From positions 29,582 to 93,581 of the forward strand of contig NZ_BONZ01000022.1 in assembly GCF_016862975.1 (NCBI RefSeq): DNA of 64,000 nt, written 5' to 3'. The translations under genes and the position numbers were made by a program. Under the pieces are notes generated by a model. It saw only the letters and a program-made list of their open reading frames with translations, had not been told where the DNA came from and searched no databases. Below, piece after piece: positions 24,873 through 33,384 of this stretch (its first letter is position 1; every line of letters starts with the position of its first letter). This DNA comes from Rugosimonospora africana (GTDB lineage Bacteria; Actinomycetota; Actinomycetes; Mycobacteriales; Micromonosporaceae).

Positions 24873-24985
24873 GGTCCCCCTCCTCACGCACTGCCCGAGG
24901 TCGTCGGGCGCGCAGGGGGACGCCACCGGGCGCGGCTTCTCACCGCCCCGGTTGCTGGCGTCGACCGTCCCGCGCGGCCTTCGAC

Positions 24986-25009
24986 CGCCGCACGCGGGCG
25001 CGTGCGGCG
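24986..25009 (-). terminator. Hairpin in the nrdAB riboswitch expression platform
   Basis: A perfect 10-bp stem (CGCCGCACGC with GCGTGCGGCG) and a 4-base loop follows the aptamer immediately. It could act as the B12-dependent terminator or antiterminator partner; there is no T tract. Confidence 0.5.
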
Positions 25010-25010
25010 C

Positions 25011-25195
25011 GCTGGCAGGTCTTCGGACTCGCGGGCATGACCACGGACGGTCGCCTACTGGCCGTCGCTTCCCAGGCCGTCGTGGCCCAGTGCTGTATGA
25101 CGGCGGTCGTTCCCACTCACCGCTGCGGGGCAGTCCCGGACTCGCACCGGGTTCCCTCTTGCCTCGATCCTCCGGGGAGGATCGAACCAGCTGCG
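25011..25195 (-). promoter_or_regulatory. Cobalamin riboswitch upstream of nrdAB
   Basis: Read on the minus strand, the signature blocks are GGCAAGAGGGAACCCGGTG, CGAGTCCGGGACTGCCCCG, CAGCGGTGAGTGGGAACGAC, the core GCACTGGG, GGCCTGGGAAG, and CCCGCGAGTCCGAAGACCTG before the closing strand. GCTGG at the 5' end can pair with CCAGC at the 3' end as P1. A side hairpin CGATCCTCC/GGAGGATCG lies near the 5' end. It ends 139 nt before the nrdA ATG. B12 control of class I RNR is known in Streptomyces. Confidence 0.95.
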
Positions 25196-25322
25196 AGAAG
25201 CACTATATATGGGTGGCCCGGCGAACAAGCAACACCAGATGGTGTGTCGGCGTGTCGTCGTGGCCGGCGTCACTCGACACGGGTCGAGGGCGTTGCCGGG
25301 TCACGCTGGCGGCGACAGGCGC

Positions 25323-27068
25323 TCACCGGGCCGCGGCGACATCCGTCTTGGTGGTGAGCAGCCCCACCAGATCGTCGGCCGGCCTCGGCGGACTGAGCAG
25401 GAAGCCCTGGGCATGCGGAACGTTCAGCGCGCGGAGGGACTCCAACTGCGCCGGTCGTTCGACGCCCTCGGCGACCACCGCGAGGTTGAGATTGCGGCCG
25501 AGGTCGGTCAGCAGCCTGACCACCGCGTGGTCGCTGCGGTTGTCCACCATCCCGCCGACGAACAGCTTGTCGATTTTTATCCCGCTGATCGGCAGCACCG
25601 ACAGGTGCCGCAGCGTGGAGGAGCCGGCTCCCATGTCGTCCAGCGTGATGCCGACGCCGAGGGCACGCAGCCGCTCCAGCCCCGGGATGGCCTCGGTCAG
25701 CACCGTCAGGTCGGCCGATTCGGGAAGCTCCAGGCACAGCCGCGTCGGGTGTAGCCCGGAGGCGCTCAACGCGGCCGCGACGCGGTCGTCGAAGTCGGCG
25801 GTTCGCAGCGTGTCGACCGTCAGATTGACGTTGACGAACTGCGGCGCGAGCGGCCCCAGCGCCGCACTCCAGCGCGCCGCGTCGGAGCAGGCGCGGGTGA
25901 GGATCCACCAGTCGAGAGCCGGCAGTTGGTTGGCGCGCTCGGCGTCGGCCAGGAACGCGTCGGGACCCAGCAGGCCGTGACGGGGATGACGCCACCGCAC
26001 CAGCGCCTCGACGCCGGTCACCCGTCCGGCCCGCAGGTCGACGATCGGCTGGTAGTGCAGCAACAGCTCGCCATCGTTGATCGCGTGGGCGAGTCCGTGG
26101 CCGGCGCCCGGGTGGTGCGCCTCAAGCTGTTGCCCCACACCGAGTACCACTCGCACGGCATCGCCACCCTGCTGCTTCGCCTGGTACATCGCCATGTCGG
26201 CTTCGGTCAGCAACGTGTGGCCGTCGGCGCGGACACCACTGACCGCCACCCCGACGCTGGCCCGGCTGTGCGCCCCGGTGGGCAGCGCCACGTCGGTGTT
26301 CGCGAGCGCGGCCCGGAACCGTTCTCCGATGGTCAGCGCCACGCTTGCCACCGCGAGGTGCGCGGGCAGGCGCCCCAGTACCGCGAACTCGTCGCCACCG
26401 ACCCGGGCCACCAGCTCGCCGGGCCAGGCGGCACCGATGAGCCGGCGTGCGGCGGACACGATCAGCCGGTCTCCGGCGTTGTGCCCGAGCGCGTCGTTGA
26501 CCTGTTTCATCCGGTCCAGATCGAGGTAGACCACCACGATCCGGTCGTCGCCGGCATCGCGACAGGCCGCGTTGAGCTGGTCGAGGAACTGGGCCCGGTT
26601 GGCCAGTCCGCTGAGCGGATCGGTGACCGCCTGCACGGCCATGAGATGCGCCAGCGCCTCGAACAGCCGGGCCGCCGAGATCCGCCGCAGGCCCAGCTGG
26701 GGATCGAGGACGATGATGTCGTCGTACCGGCGGTCACGGTCGCGCCGGCGGGCCCACTCGCAGACCTCGACCACCGGTGCGTCCGCGGCCACGATCAACG
26801 GGTTCCAGTCGGCGACACGACCCACCGGCGTGCGCGCCCACAGTGCCCGACCGTATCCGAACGGTCCCGACATCAAGTGCGCGAACGACTGTCGACCGAT
26901 GAGCCCGATGTCCCGGGCGCCGGCCCAGACCACGACACAGGGCAGTTGCGGATCGGCACGGAACTGGCGGTCGAGATCCTCACAGGGCAGGTCGGCGGTC
27001 ACCCAGGTCACCGGACGCGCGATGGCGCCGACGGTGATGGCCGGCGGTTGGTCGCCGATTGCACGCAT
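25323..27068 (-). CDS. GGDEF-EAL cyclic-di-GMP protein with N-terminal CBS-like region
   Basis: A 581-residue soluble protein. Residues about 10-140 resemble a CBS-type sensor. The diguanylate cyclase domain has an intact GGDEF (224-228) without an obvious RxxD inhibitory site. The phosphodiesterase domain has EAL at 354-356, then FVNVNL, LELPES, LDDMGAG, GIKIDKLFV and VVAEGVER, so most catalytic residues are kept although LELPES departs from LEITE. It could make, degrade or only bind cyclic-di-GMP. There is no membrane segment. Nothing in the neighbours tells its target. Confidence 0.9.
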   Translation of the reverse strand: MRAIGDQPPAITVGAIARPVTWVTADLPCEDLDRQFRADPQLPCVVVWAGARDIGLIGRQSFAHLMSGPFGYGRALWARTPVGRVADWNPLIVAADAPVVEVCEWARRRDRDRRYDDIIVLDPQLGLRRISAARLFEALAHLMAVQAVTDPLSGLANRAQFLDQLNAACRDAGDDRIVVVYLDLDRMKQVNDALGHNAGDRLIVSAARRLIGAAWPGELVARVGGDEFAVLGRLPAHLAVASVALTIGERFRAALANTDVALPTGAHSRASVGVAVSGVRADGHTLLTEADMAMYQAKQQGGDAVRVVLGVGQQLEAHHPGAGHGLAHAINDGELLLHYQPIVDLRAGRVTGVEALVRWRHPRHGLLGPDAFLADAERANQLPALDWWILTRACSDAARWSAALGPLAPQFVNVNLTVDTLRTADFDDRVAAALSASGLHPTRLCLELPESADLTVLTEAIPGLERLRALGVGITLDDMGAGSSTLRHLSVLPISGIKIDKLFVGGMVDNRSDHAVVRLLTDLGRNLNLAVVAEGVERPAQLESLRALNVPHAQGFLLSPPRPADDLVGLLTTKTDVAAAR

Positions 27069-27334
27069 TGCCCCGTCTTCCCCACGTCATCGGATGGAAG
27101 CCCGTCCGCCAGTATCCCAGCTTCAAACCATTCGCGAGTGCCGAAATTTGCCCGTACAGGGCCGGCCCGGTGCGCGCTTATCGGTCCCGGTTCGGTCGGA
27201 AATGCGCGTGCGGGGCGGCCGGCGTACCGGCTATCCTTCCCGCTGCTTGCCCAGGGTGCGGACGGCCCGGTCGGGGTCCTCGCGAAGCCAAGAGCGAGCC
27301 AGACATTGGCTCTTTCTTCCACCCCGGGGGTGCG

Positions 27335-28132
27335 ATGGGTACCGCGTGGGCGCTTGCGGGCGCCGGCTTCCGCCGCTATTCGACCTACCGGCAGGCAACC
27401 GTTGCCGGCGCGTTCACCAACACCGTGTTCGGTTTCCTGCGCTGCTACGTGATCCTGGCGGTGGCCGCGACGGCCGGCGGTATGGCCGCCGGCTACCGCG
27501 GCTCGCAGCTGGTCACGTACGTCTGGATCGGCCAGGGTCTGCTCGCCGTCGTGCAGATCTGGGGCTGGACCGACCTGGCCGACCGGATCCGCACCGGCGA
27601 CGTCCAGTCCGACCTGCTCCGGCCGCTCCACCCGGTGGCCAGCTACCTGGCCACCGACCTGGGCCGGGCCGGCCACGCGGCACTCACCCGCTTCGTGGTG
27701 CCGACCGCGGTCGGCGCGCTGTGCTTCGACATGTACGCCCCGCACACACTGCTCAGCTACCCGGCGTTCCTGGCCAGCACGCTGGTCGCGGTGGTGGTCT
27801 CGTTCGGGGTCCGCTACCTGGTCAACCTGACCGCCTTCTGGCTGCTGGACATCCGGGGCGTGATCACCCTGTGGCAGCTCGGTGCCGGCGTGCTGAGCGG
27901 CCTGTACTTCCCGCTGGCGTTCCTGCCCGGCTGGGCGCAGGGCGTGCTGTGGCTCGGCACGCCGTTCCCGGCGGCGTTCCAGGCGCCCATCGACATCCTG
28001 GTGGAGCGCGGCAGCGTGGGGCACCGCTCGCTGCTGCTGTTCGACCAGCTGTGCTGGGCGGCGCTGCTGATCGGGGCCTGCATGCTGGTCCAGCGGCGGG
28101 CCGAGCGGAAGCTGGTGGTACAGGGTGGCTGA
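27335..28132 (+). CDS. ABC-2 type exporter permease, first subunit
   Basis: A 265-residue membrane protein with six hydrophobic segments and the cytoplasmic SDLLRPLHPVASYLATDLGR loop typical of this ABC-2 subfamily. ATG 27335 follows a G-rich Shine-Dalgarno. The last codons overlap the next permease by 8 bp. The three genes 27335-29963 form a complete exporter; the cargo is unknown. Confidence 0.85.
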   Translation: MGTAWALAGAGFRRYSTYRQATVAGAFTNTVFGFLRCYVILAVAATAGGMAAGYRGSQLVTYVWIGQGLLAVVQIWGWTDLADRIRTGDVQSDLLRPLHPVASYLATDLGRAGHAALTRFVVPTAVGALCFDMYAPHTLLSYPAFLASTLVAVVVSFGVRYLVNLTAFWLLDIRGVITLWQLGAGVLSGLYFPLAFLPGWAQGVLWLGTPFPAAFQAPIDILVERGSVGHRSLLLFDQLCWAALLIGACMLVQRRAERKLVVQGG

Positions 28133-28970
28133 CCTGCTCTGGCGCCGCGCCACGACGCCGACCGGTCGTCCCGGGGCGCTCGCCGGCTACCGGCAGCTTC
28201 TCGCCGCGCAGGTGCGCAGCCAACTGCAGTACCGCGCCTCGTTCGCCATGGACCTCGTCGGCAACCTGCTGCTCACGCTGATGGACGTGGCGGCCGTGGT
28301 GGTGCTGTTCCGCGTCACGCCGGTGCTGGGTGGCTTCACCCTGCCCGAGGTGCTGCTCATCAGCGGCCTGGCCAACCTGTCCTTCTCGCTCTGCGACCTG
28401 GCGGTCGGCAACATCGACACGATGCGGCAGTACATCCGGACCGGCCGCTTCGACGCGGTGCTGACCCGGCCGCTGTCCGCGTTGCTCCAGCTCGTCTGCG
28501 GCGATCTGGCGCTGCGCCGGCTCGGCCGGGTCACGCAGGCGGTGGTGGTACTGGTGATTGCGCTGAACCTGGCCCACGTGCGGTGGACGCCCGCCCGGGC
28601 GGTACTGCTGGTGGTGGCGCCCTCGTTCGGCGCGGTGCTGTTCGGCAGCGTCTTCGTCGCGGGCTCCACGGTGTCGTTCTGGTTCATCGAGTCGGGGGAG
28701 TTCTCCAACGCGTTCACCTACGGCGGGCGCGACTTCACCGCCTACCCGATCACTGTGTACGCGGGCTGGTTCCGCAAGGCTTTCGCATACGGGCTGGGGT
28801 TCGCGTTCGTCGCGTACTACCCGGCGCTGGCCATCCTCGACAAGCCCGACCCGCTGGGCGGGCCACGGCTGCTGTCCTGGTCGTCGCCGGTGGTGGCGCT
28901 GGCCGCCGCTGGGGTGGCGGCGTTCATCTGGCGTATCGGCATCCGGCACTACCGAAGCACGGGGTCCTGA
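28125..28970 (+). CDS. ABC-2 type exporter permease, second subunit
   Basis: A 281-residue membrane protein of the same subfamily as the preceding gene (IRTGRFDAVLTRPLSALLQL loop; STVSFWFIESGEFSNAFTYGGRDFTAYP). Six transmembrane segments are visible. The GTG start lies within the end of the first permease gene, and the ATPase follows after 3 bp, so the three are cotranscribed. Confidence 0.85.
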   Translation: MADLLWRRATTPTGRPGALAGYRQLLAAQVRSQLQYRASFAMDLVGNLLLTLMDVAAVVVLFRVTPVLGGFTLPEVLLISGLANLSFSLCDLAVGNIDTMRQYIRTGRFDAVLTRPLSALLQLVCGDLALRRLGRVTQAVVVLVIALNLAHVRWTPARAVLLVVAPSFGAVLFGSVFVAGSTVSFWFIESGEFSNAFTYGGRDFTAYPITVYAGWFRKAFAYGLGFAFVAYYPALAILDKPDPLGGPRLLSWSSPVVALAAAGVAAFIWRIGIRHYRSTGS

Positions 28971-28973
28971 CAC

Positions 28974-29963
28974 ATGAGCGAGATCGTCATTTCCACCGCC
29001 GACCTGCGCAAGGAGTTCACCGTGTCGACCCGGGTGGGGCTGCTGCGCCGCGCCCGGCGCACGGTGCCCGCGGTGGCCGGAGTCGACCTGACCGTGGCGC
29101 GCGGCGAGATGCTCGGGTACATCGGCCCGAACGGCGCCGGGAAGTCCACCACGCTGAAGATGCTCACCGGCGTCTTGACCCCCAGCAGCGGCGAGGTGAC
29201 CGTGTGCGGCTTCCGTCCGGTGGCGCAGCGCACCAGGCTGGCCCGACAGATCGGCGTGGTGTTCGGCCAGCGCTCCCAGCTGTGGTGGGACCTGCCGCTG
29301 GCCGAGTCGTTCCGGCTACTGCGGTACATCTACCGGGTACCCGCCGCCGACCACGCGGCCCGGCTGGCCGAGTGCCGGCGGCTGCTCGACCTCGACGCCT
29401 TCCTGGACACCCCGGTCCGGCAGCTGTCGCTGGGACAGCGGATGCGCGGCGAGATCACCGCCGCCCTGCTGCACAGCCCCGAGGTGCTGTTCCTGGACGA
29501 GCCCACGATCGGCCTCGACGTGGTCAGCAAGCAGGCGGTACGCGCGTTCCTCGCCGACCTGGGCTCGCGCGGCGACACCACGCTGGTGTTGACCACCCAC
29601 GACCTGGCCGACATCGAGAAGCTCTGCCGCCGCCTGGTCGTCATCGATCACGGCCGCGTGGTGCACGACGGTACTCTGCCCGAACTGCACGCCCGGTACG
29701 ATTCGCGGCGCCGCGTCGTCGTCGATCTCGACACTCCCTGGGCCGGCCGGACGGGAGTGCCCGGCGCGGTGGTGGAGGCCGTCGAGGCGGACGGCCACCG
29801 GGTGACGTTCGGTCTGTCCGGTGGCACGGCCGGCGAGCTGGTCGCGGCCCTGGCGCGGGACGGCGCCCTGCGCGACGTCGCGGTACTGGAACCGGACATC
29901 GAGGACGTGGTGGCCCGGCTCTACGCCGAGCCGGCCGGGGATGACCGGGTCGCCAGCCGCTGA
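28974..29963 (+). CDS. ABC-2 exporter ATP-binding protein
   Basis: A 329-residue ATPase with Walker A GPNGAGKST, the Q-loop VVFGQRSQLWW, the variant signature LSLGQRMRGEI, Walker B VLFLDEPTIGLD and the switch His in LTTHD. The extra C-terminal domain of about 90 residues is usual for NatA/DrrA-like exporters of this group. It energises the two preceding permeases. Confidence 0.92.
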   Translation: MSEIVISTADLRKEFTVSTRVGLLRRARRTVPAVAGVDLTVARGEMLGYIGPNGAGKSTTLKMLTGVLTPSSGEVTVCGFRPVAQRTRLARQIGVVFGQRSQLWWDLPLAESFRLLRYIYRVPAADHAARLAECRRLLDLDAFLDTPVRQLSLGQRMRGEITAALLHSPEVLFLDEPTIGLDVVSKQAVRAFLADLGSRGDTTLVLTTHDLADIEKLCRRLVVIDHGRVVHDGTLPELHARYDSRRRVVVDLDTPWAGRTGVPGAVVEAVEADGHRVTFGLSGGTAGELVAALARDGALRDVAVLEPDIEDVVARLYAEPAGDDRVASR

Positions 29964-30095
29964 TCGGGCGCCCCGGGTGCCGGCCAGCCGCCAGCCGCCC
30001 GGGGCGGGTCCGACCGGGTACTGTGTCCGAAGCCTCCGTCCCCGCGACACGGCGGGCACCGTCGGGGAAACCTCGCCAGCAGAAAGCGATGCATA

Positions 30096-30929
30096 GTGAG
30101 CGACGACCAAGCGACAGAGCTGGAAGCGGACTCGGCAGAATCGACCGAGAAGGACGGGTCGGCCGAGAAGGCCGGATCGGCTGAGGACGCTGGATCGACC
30201 GAGAAGGCCGCGTCGGCGCAGGACGCTGGATCGACAGAGAAGGCCGCGTCGGTTGAGAAGGCCGGATCGACTGAGAAGGACGCGTCCACGGGGCAGGGCG
30301 GTTCCGGGGAGAGCGGGCGGCCGATACTGTCCGACCGGGTCCGGCGCGACGCCGTGAAGCTGGTCAAGTCGGCCAACCAGGATGCCGTCGCCAGACGTCG
30401 CCGGATGCAGTCGCTGGCCGGTGGGTTGGCCGGGCTCCTCGCCGTCGTGCTGGTCGTCGTCGGGTACCTGGCGCTGAACAGTTCGCGCGACAACGACTCC
30501 GCCGGCAGCCCGGCGGTCTCCCCATCCGCCGCGGCCAACGGCCTGCCGCCGGGAGCCGATCCCGCGCTGGGTACGCCGCCGACCGTGACCGCCGGCAGCG
30601 GCGACGTCAGCAAGCTCGTCGTCACCACGCTGATCAAGGGCACCGGCCCGGCGGTCAAGGCGGGGCAGAACATCACCGTGAACTACGTCGGCGTCACCTA
30701 CAAGGACGGGCAGAAGTTCGACGCGTCCTGGGACCGGGGCCAGCCGGCCACCTTCCCGATCGGCGTGGGCCAGGTGATTCCGGGCTGGGACCAGGGGCTG
30801 GTCGGTGTCCCGGTGGGCAGCCGGGTGCAGTTGGACATCCCGGCGAAGCTGGCCTACGGCGACAACCCCGCCAACGGCGCACCGGGCGGCCCGCTGCGCT
30901 TCGTGGTGGACCTGCTCGCGGCCCAGTAA
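30096..30929 (+). CDS. Membrane-anchored FKBP-type peptidyl-prolyl isomerase with repeat N-terminus
   Basis: A 277-residue protein. Residues about 10-65 are acidic hexapeptide repeats (GSAEKA, GSTEKA, ASAQDA), then a basic stretch and one transmembrane helix at about 108-127 (GGLAGLLAVVLVVVGYLAL), leaving a C-terminal FKBP domain outside the membrane (about 165-277: ITVNYVGVTYKDGQKFDASW, VIPGWDQGLVGVPVGSRVQLDIP, LAYGD, LRFVVDLL). It should help fold secreted proteins. GTG 30096 has only a weak ribosome-binding site (AGAAAG). Confidence 0.9.
   Translation: MSDDQATELEADSAESTEKDGSAEKAGSAEDAGSTEKAASAQDAGSTEKAASVEKAGSTEKDASTGQGGSGESGRPILSDRVRRDAVKLVKSANQDAVARRRRMQSLAGGLAGLLAVVLVVVGYLALNSSRDNDSAGSPAVSPSAAANGLPPGADPALGTPPTVTAGSGDVSKLVVTTLIKGTGPAVKAGQNITVNYVGVTYKDGQKFDASWDRGQPATFPIGVGQVIPGWDQGLVGVPVGSRVQLDIPAKLAYGDNPANGAPGGPLRFVVDLLAAQ
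30125..30295 (+). repeat. 18-bp in-frame repeats in the FKBP gene
   Basis: About seven to eight units of the form GGATCGACCGAGAAGGCC encode GSTEKA-type hexapeptides. Units alternate between EKA and QDA/EDA forms, so higher-order 36-bp duplication is likely. Confidence 0.75.
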
Positions 30930-30967
30930 TCCTCGCGGGTCGGTGACTCGCGCCGCACAGTGACTTC

Positions 30968-31000
30968 AGCGCTCCCCGGGCGGCACGCCCGGGGAGCGCT
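30968..31000. terminator. Strong hairpin terminator after the FKBP gene
   Basis: A perfect 14-bp stem (AGCGCTCCCCGGGC with GCCCGGGGAGCGCT) and a 5-base loop, 38 bp after the FKBP stop. There is no T tract, as usual in this group. Confidence 0.85.
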
Positions 31001-31090
31001 GTCATTGCCGCCGGCCGCCCCGCGCCCCTCGGCACCCGGAGGTTGGCAAAACTCGGTCGTGCGCCGGTGCCCGGCGTGGTTGACTCAGCC

Positions 31091-31124
31091 CAGCGGGTTG
31101 ATTCAGCCAGCGGGTTGATTCAGC
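31091..31124 (+). repeat. Two 17-bp direct repeats in the leader of the ribosomal-protection gene
   Basis: CAGCGGGTTGATTCAGC occurs twice head to tail. It lies about 55 bp upstream of the leader ORF, so it may be an operator or part of an RNA structure. Confidence 0.6.
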
Positions 31125-31178
31125 GCCGCTGGCTCAGCCGCCCAACGACCTCAGCCGCCTATCCGTCAGGGAGACGAC

Positions 31179-31292
31179 ATGCGAGCGACCTTCACCTCCA
31201 TCGGACAGAGGGTTCTCATCTCGTCGAGGGGCGTGGCGGTTGCTGGGCAGAACGCTGAACTTGGGGATTCTGGCGCATGTCGACGCCGGTAA
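31179..31292 (+). CDS. Candidate 37-residue leader peptide overlapping the ribosomal-protection gene
   Basis: ATG 31179 lies 6 bp behind AGGGAG, the best ribosome-binding site in this leader. The ORF (MRATFTSIGQRVLISSRG...) runs 38 codons and stops at 31292, about 50 bp inside the resistance gene in another frame. Leader ORFs in front of antibiotic-resistance genes are often used for ribosome-stalling or attenuation control; that role here is inference. Confidence 0.45.
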   Translation: MRATFTSIGQRVLISSRGVAVAGQNAELGDSGACRRR

Positions 31293-33318
31293 GACCACAC
31301 TGACCGAACGGCTGCTTTACGCGGCCGGAGTCATCGACGCCGTCGGCGACGTCGATGCGGGCACCACCCAGACCGACACCCTGGCGCTGGAACGCCAGCG
31401 TGGTATCACCATCAGGTCCGCCGTGGTGTCGTTCGAGATCGCCGGAGTGACGGTCAACCTGATCGACACGCCGGGGCATCCGGACTTCATCGCCGAGGTG
31501 GAGCGGGTACTGAGCCTGCTCGACGGCGCGGTACTGGTGATCTCGGCCGTCGAGGGCGTCCAGCCACAGACCCGCGTCCTGATGCGGGCGCTGCGCCGGC
31601 TACGGGTACCGACGCTGTTGTTCGTCAACAAGGTCGACCGCCGAGGCGCCGACACGAGACGCGTCGTCGAGACGATCGCGGACCGCCTCACGCCCGCGAT
31701 CATTCCGATGGGTACCGTGGACGGGATCGGCACCCGGGCCGCGCGGTGCACGCCGTACCGCCTCGGAGATCCGGCTCTGCGCACCACACTCATCGAGGCG
31801 CTCACCGACCGGGACGAGTCGCTGCTTGCCGCCTACGTCGATAACGAGCACGCCGTCACCGACCTCCGGCTGGGCCGGGAACTCACCGCCCAGACCCGCC
31901 GGTCCCTGGTCCACCCGGTCTTCTTCGGATCGGCGATGACCGGGGAGGGCGTCCCGGCCCTGAGCGCCGGCCTGGTCGAGCTGCTCCCCGCAGAGGCGAG
32001 CGACCCGGAAGCCGTCGCCGCGGGCCGCGTCTTCAAAATCGACCGCGGACCGGCGGGGGAGAAGGTCGCCTACGTGCGCATGTTCGCGGGCAAAATACGT
32101 GCGCGGGAACGGTTGCCCATCGCGACGGTGAGCGACACCGAGGTCAAGGTGGTCGAGTCCACAGTGGCTGAGTCCACAGTGGTCGGACGCCGGGCGGCCG
32201 AGGCCAAGGCGACGGTCATCGAGGTCTCGGACGGTGGCGGCTGGGTTCGGCGCCCGCAACTCGTGGCCGGTGAGATCGGGCGGCTCTGGGGCCTGACCGA
32301 GGCCCGGGTCGGCGACACGATCGGCCGCCCCGCGCGGGCCGCGACCGAGCACCACTTCGCACCGCCGACGATGGAGACGGTGATCGTTCCCGTACGCCTC
32401 AACGACGACGGTGCGCTGCGCGCCGCGCTGGCACGGTTGGCCGAGCAGGATCCGCTCATCAACGTCCGGGCGGACGACACCGGGCGGGAGGTCTACGTCT
32501 CGCTGTATGGCGAGGTCCAGAAGGAGGTCATCCAGGCGACGCTGGCGATGGAGTTCGGCATCGACGTCGACTTCCACGAGACGACGGTGATCTGCGTCGA
32601 GCGTCCGGTCCGCGCCGGTGAGGCCGTCGAGATCCTGAACACCGAGTCCAACCCGTTCCACGCCACCATCGGTCTGCGGGTCGAGCCGGGACCGCCCGAC
32701 TCGGGAATCGAGTTCCGGGTGGCGGTCGAGCCGCCGAAGGTTCCGCTGTACGTCTACAAGAACCTCGACAACTTCACGGAGTACATGGGCGGGTACGTGC
32801 GCCAGACCCTGCGCGAGGGCCGCTTCGGCTGGCAGGTCACCGACTGCGTGGTGACGATGGTCGACAGCGGCTACAGCGTGGCCGACGGCCCGCCGTCGAA
32901 GCGGGGCCCGCTCAGCACGCCGGCCGACTTCCGCAACCTCACTCCGTTGGTGCTCATGCGCGCGCTCGAGCGGGCCGGCACCGTGGCCTGCGAGCCGATG
33001 CTCAGGGTCAGCCTGGAGGTCCCGGTATGGGCGATGAGCGCCGTGCTGACGGCGCTGGGCCGCCTCGGCGCGGCCGTACGGCACCAGTCGGTGTCGGGCG
33101 ACCTGACCACCATCGAGACCGTGATGCCGGCGGCGAGGACACCGCACCTGCAACGCCGCCTGCCCGCCCTGACCGCGGGGGAGGGGGTTCTGGAGTCCAC
33201 ATTCGACGGTTACCGGCCGGTGCACGGCGACCCGCCCACCCGACCGCGGACGACAGCGGACCCACGCCATCGCGAGGAGTACCTGACATCCCTGACCCGG
33301 CACGGCCGCCGGGGCTGA
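31240..33318 (+). CDS. Tetracycline-resistance-type ribosomal protection protein (TetM/OtrA family)
   Basis: A 692-residue translational GTPase. The G domain has AHVDAGKTTL, RGITIRS, DTPGH and NKVD motifs; the later EF-G-like domains end with TVACEPMLRVSLEVPVWAMSAVLTALGRLGA. Length and the start RTLNLGILAHVDAGKT match Tet(M)/Otr(A) proteins, which release tetracycline from the ribosome, rather than EF-G. A TTG start is assumed because no ATG or GTG lies in frame between the upstream region and the conserved N-terminus; GAGGGG is about 10 bp upstream. Confidence 0.88.
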   Translation: MLGRTLNLGILAHVDAGKTTLTERLLYAAGVIDAVGDVDAGTTQTDTLALERQRGITIRSAVVSFEIAGVTVNLIDTPGHPDFIAEVERVLSLLDGAVLVISAVEGVQPQTRVLMRALRRLRVPTLLFVNKVDRRGADTRRVVETIADRLTPAIIPMGTVDGIGTRAARCTPYRLGDPALRTTLIEALTDRDESLLAAYVDNEHAVTDLRLGRELTAQTRRSLVHPVFFGSAMTGEGVPALSAGLVELLPAEASDPEAVAAGRVFKIDRGPAGEKVAYVRMFAGKIRARERLPIATVSDTEVKVVESTVAESTVVGRRAAEAKATVIEVSDGGGWVRRPQLVAGEIGRLWGLTEARVGDTIGRPARAATEHHFAPPTMETVIVPVRLNDDGALRAALARLAEQDPLINVRADDTGREVYVSLYGEVQKEVIQATLAMEFGIDVDFHETTVICVERPVRAGEAVEILNTESNPFHATIGLRVEPGPPDSGIEFRVAVEPPKVPLYVYKNLDNFTEYMGGYVRQTLREGRFGWQVTDCVVTMVDSGYSVADGPPSKRGPLSTPADFRNLTPLVLMRALERAGTVACEPMLRVSLEVPVWAMSAVLTALGRLGAAVRHQSVSGDLTTIETVMPAARTPHLQRRLPALTAGEGVLESTFDGYRPVHGDPPTRPRTTADPRHREEYLTSLTRHGRRG

Positions 33319-33320
33319 CC

Positions 33321-33370
33321 CGGCGCCGGCCGCACCACGGCCGCGCGGGTTCGTGCCGGCCGTGGCGCCG
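33321..33370. terminator. Possible imperfect hairpin after the ribosomal-protection gene
   Basis: CGGCGCCGGCCGCAC can fold on GTGCCGGCCGTGGCGCCG with a small bulge. It lies between convergent stop codons. Confidence 0.4.
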
Positions 33371-33384
33371 TCGCCCGTCGCGGG

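Larger units (their letters stand above)
24873..25322. other. Non-coding leader between nrdA and the GGDEF-EAL gene
   Basis: 450 bp without a gene. It holds the nrdAB cobalamin riboswitch, its expression-platform hairpin and the nrdA ribosome-binding site. The AT-rich CACTATATATGG near 25200 is a candidate nrd promoter -10 region just upstream of the riboswitch. Confidence 0.7.

Noticed and set aside
22562..25040. Plus-strand ORFs opposite nrdA
   Set aside because: nrdA is unambiguous on the other strand with all active-site motifs; these are shadows.
31240..33318. Calling the TetM-like gene elongation factor G
   Set aside because: It begins with the short RTLNLGILAHVDAGKT form and lacks flanking rpsL/rpsG/tuf genes; overall pattern fits ribosomal-protection proteins.
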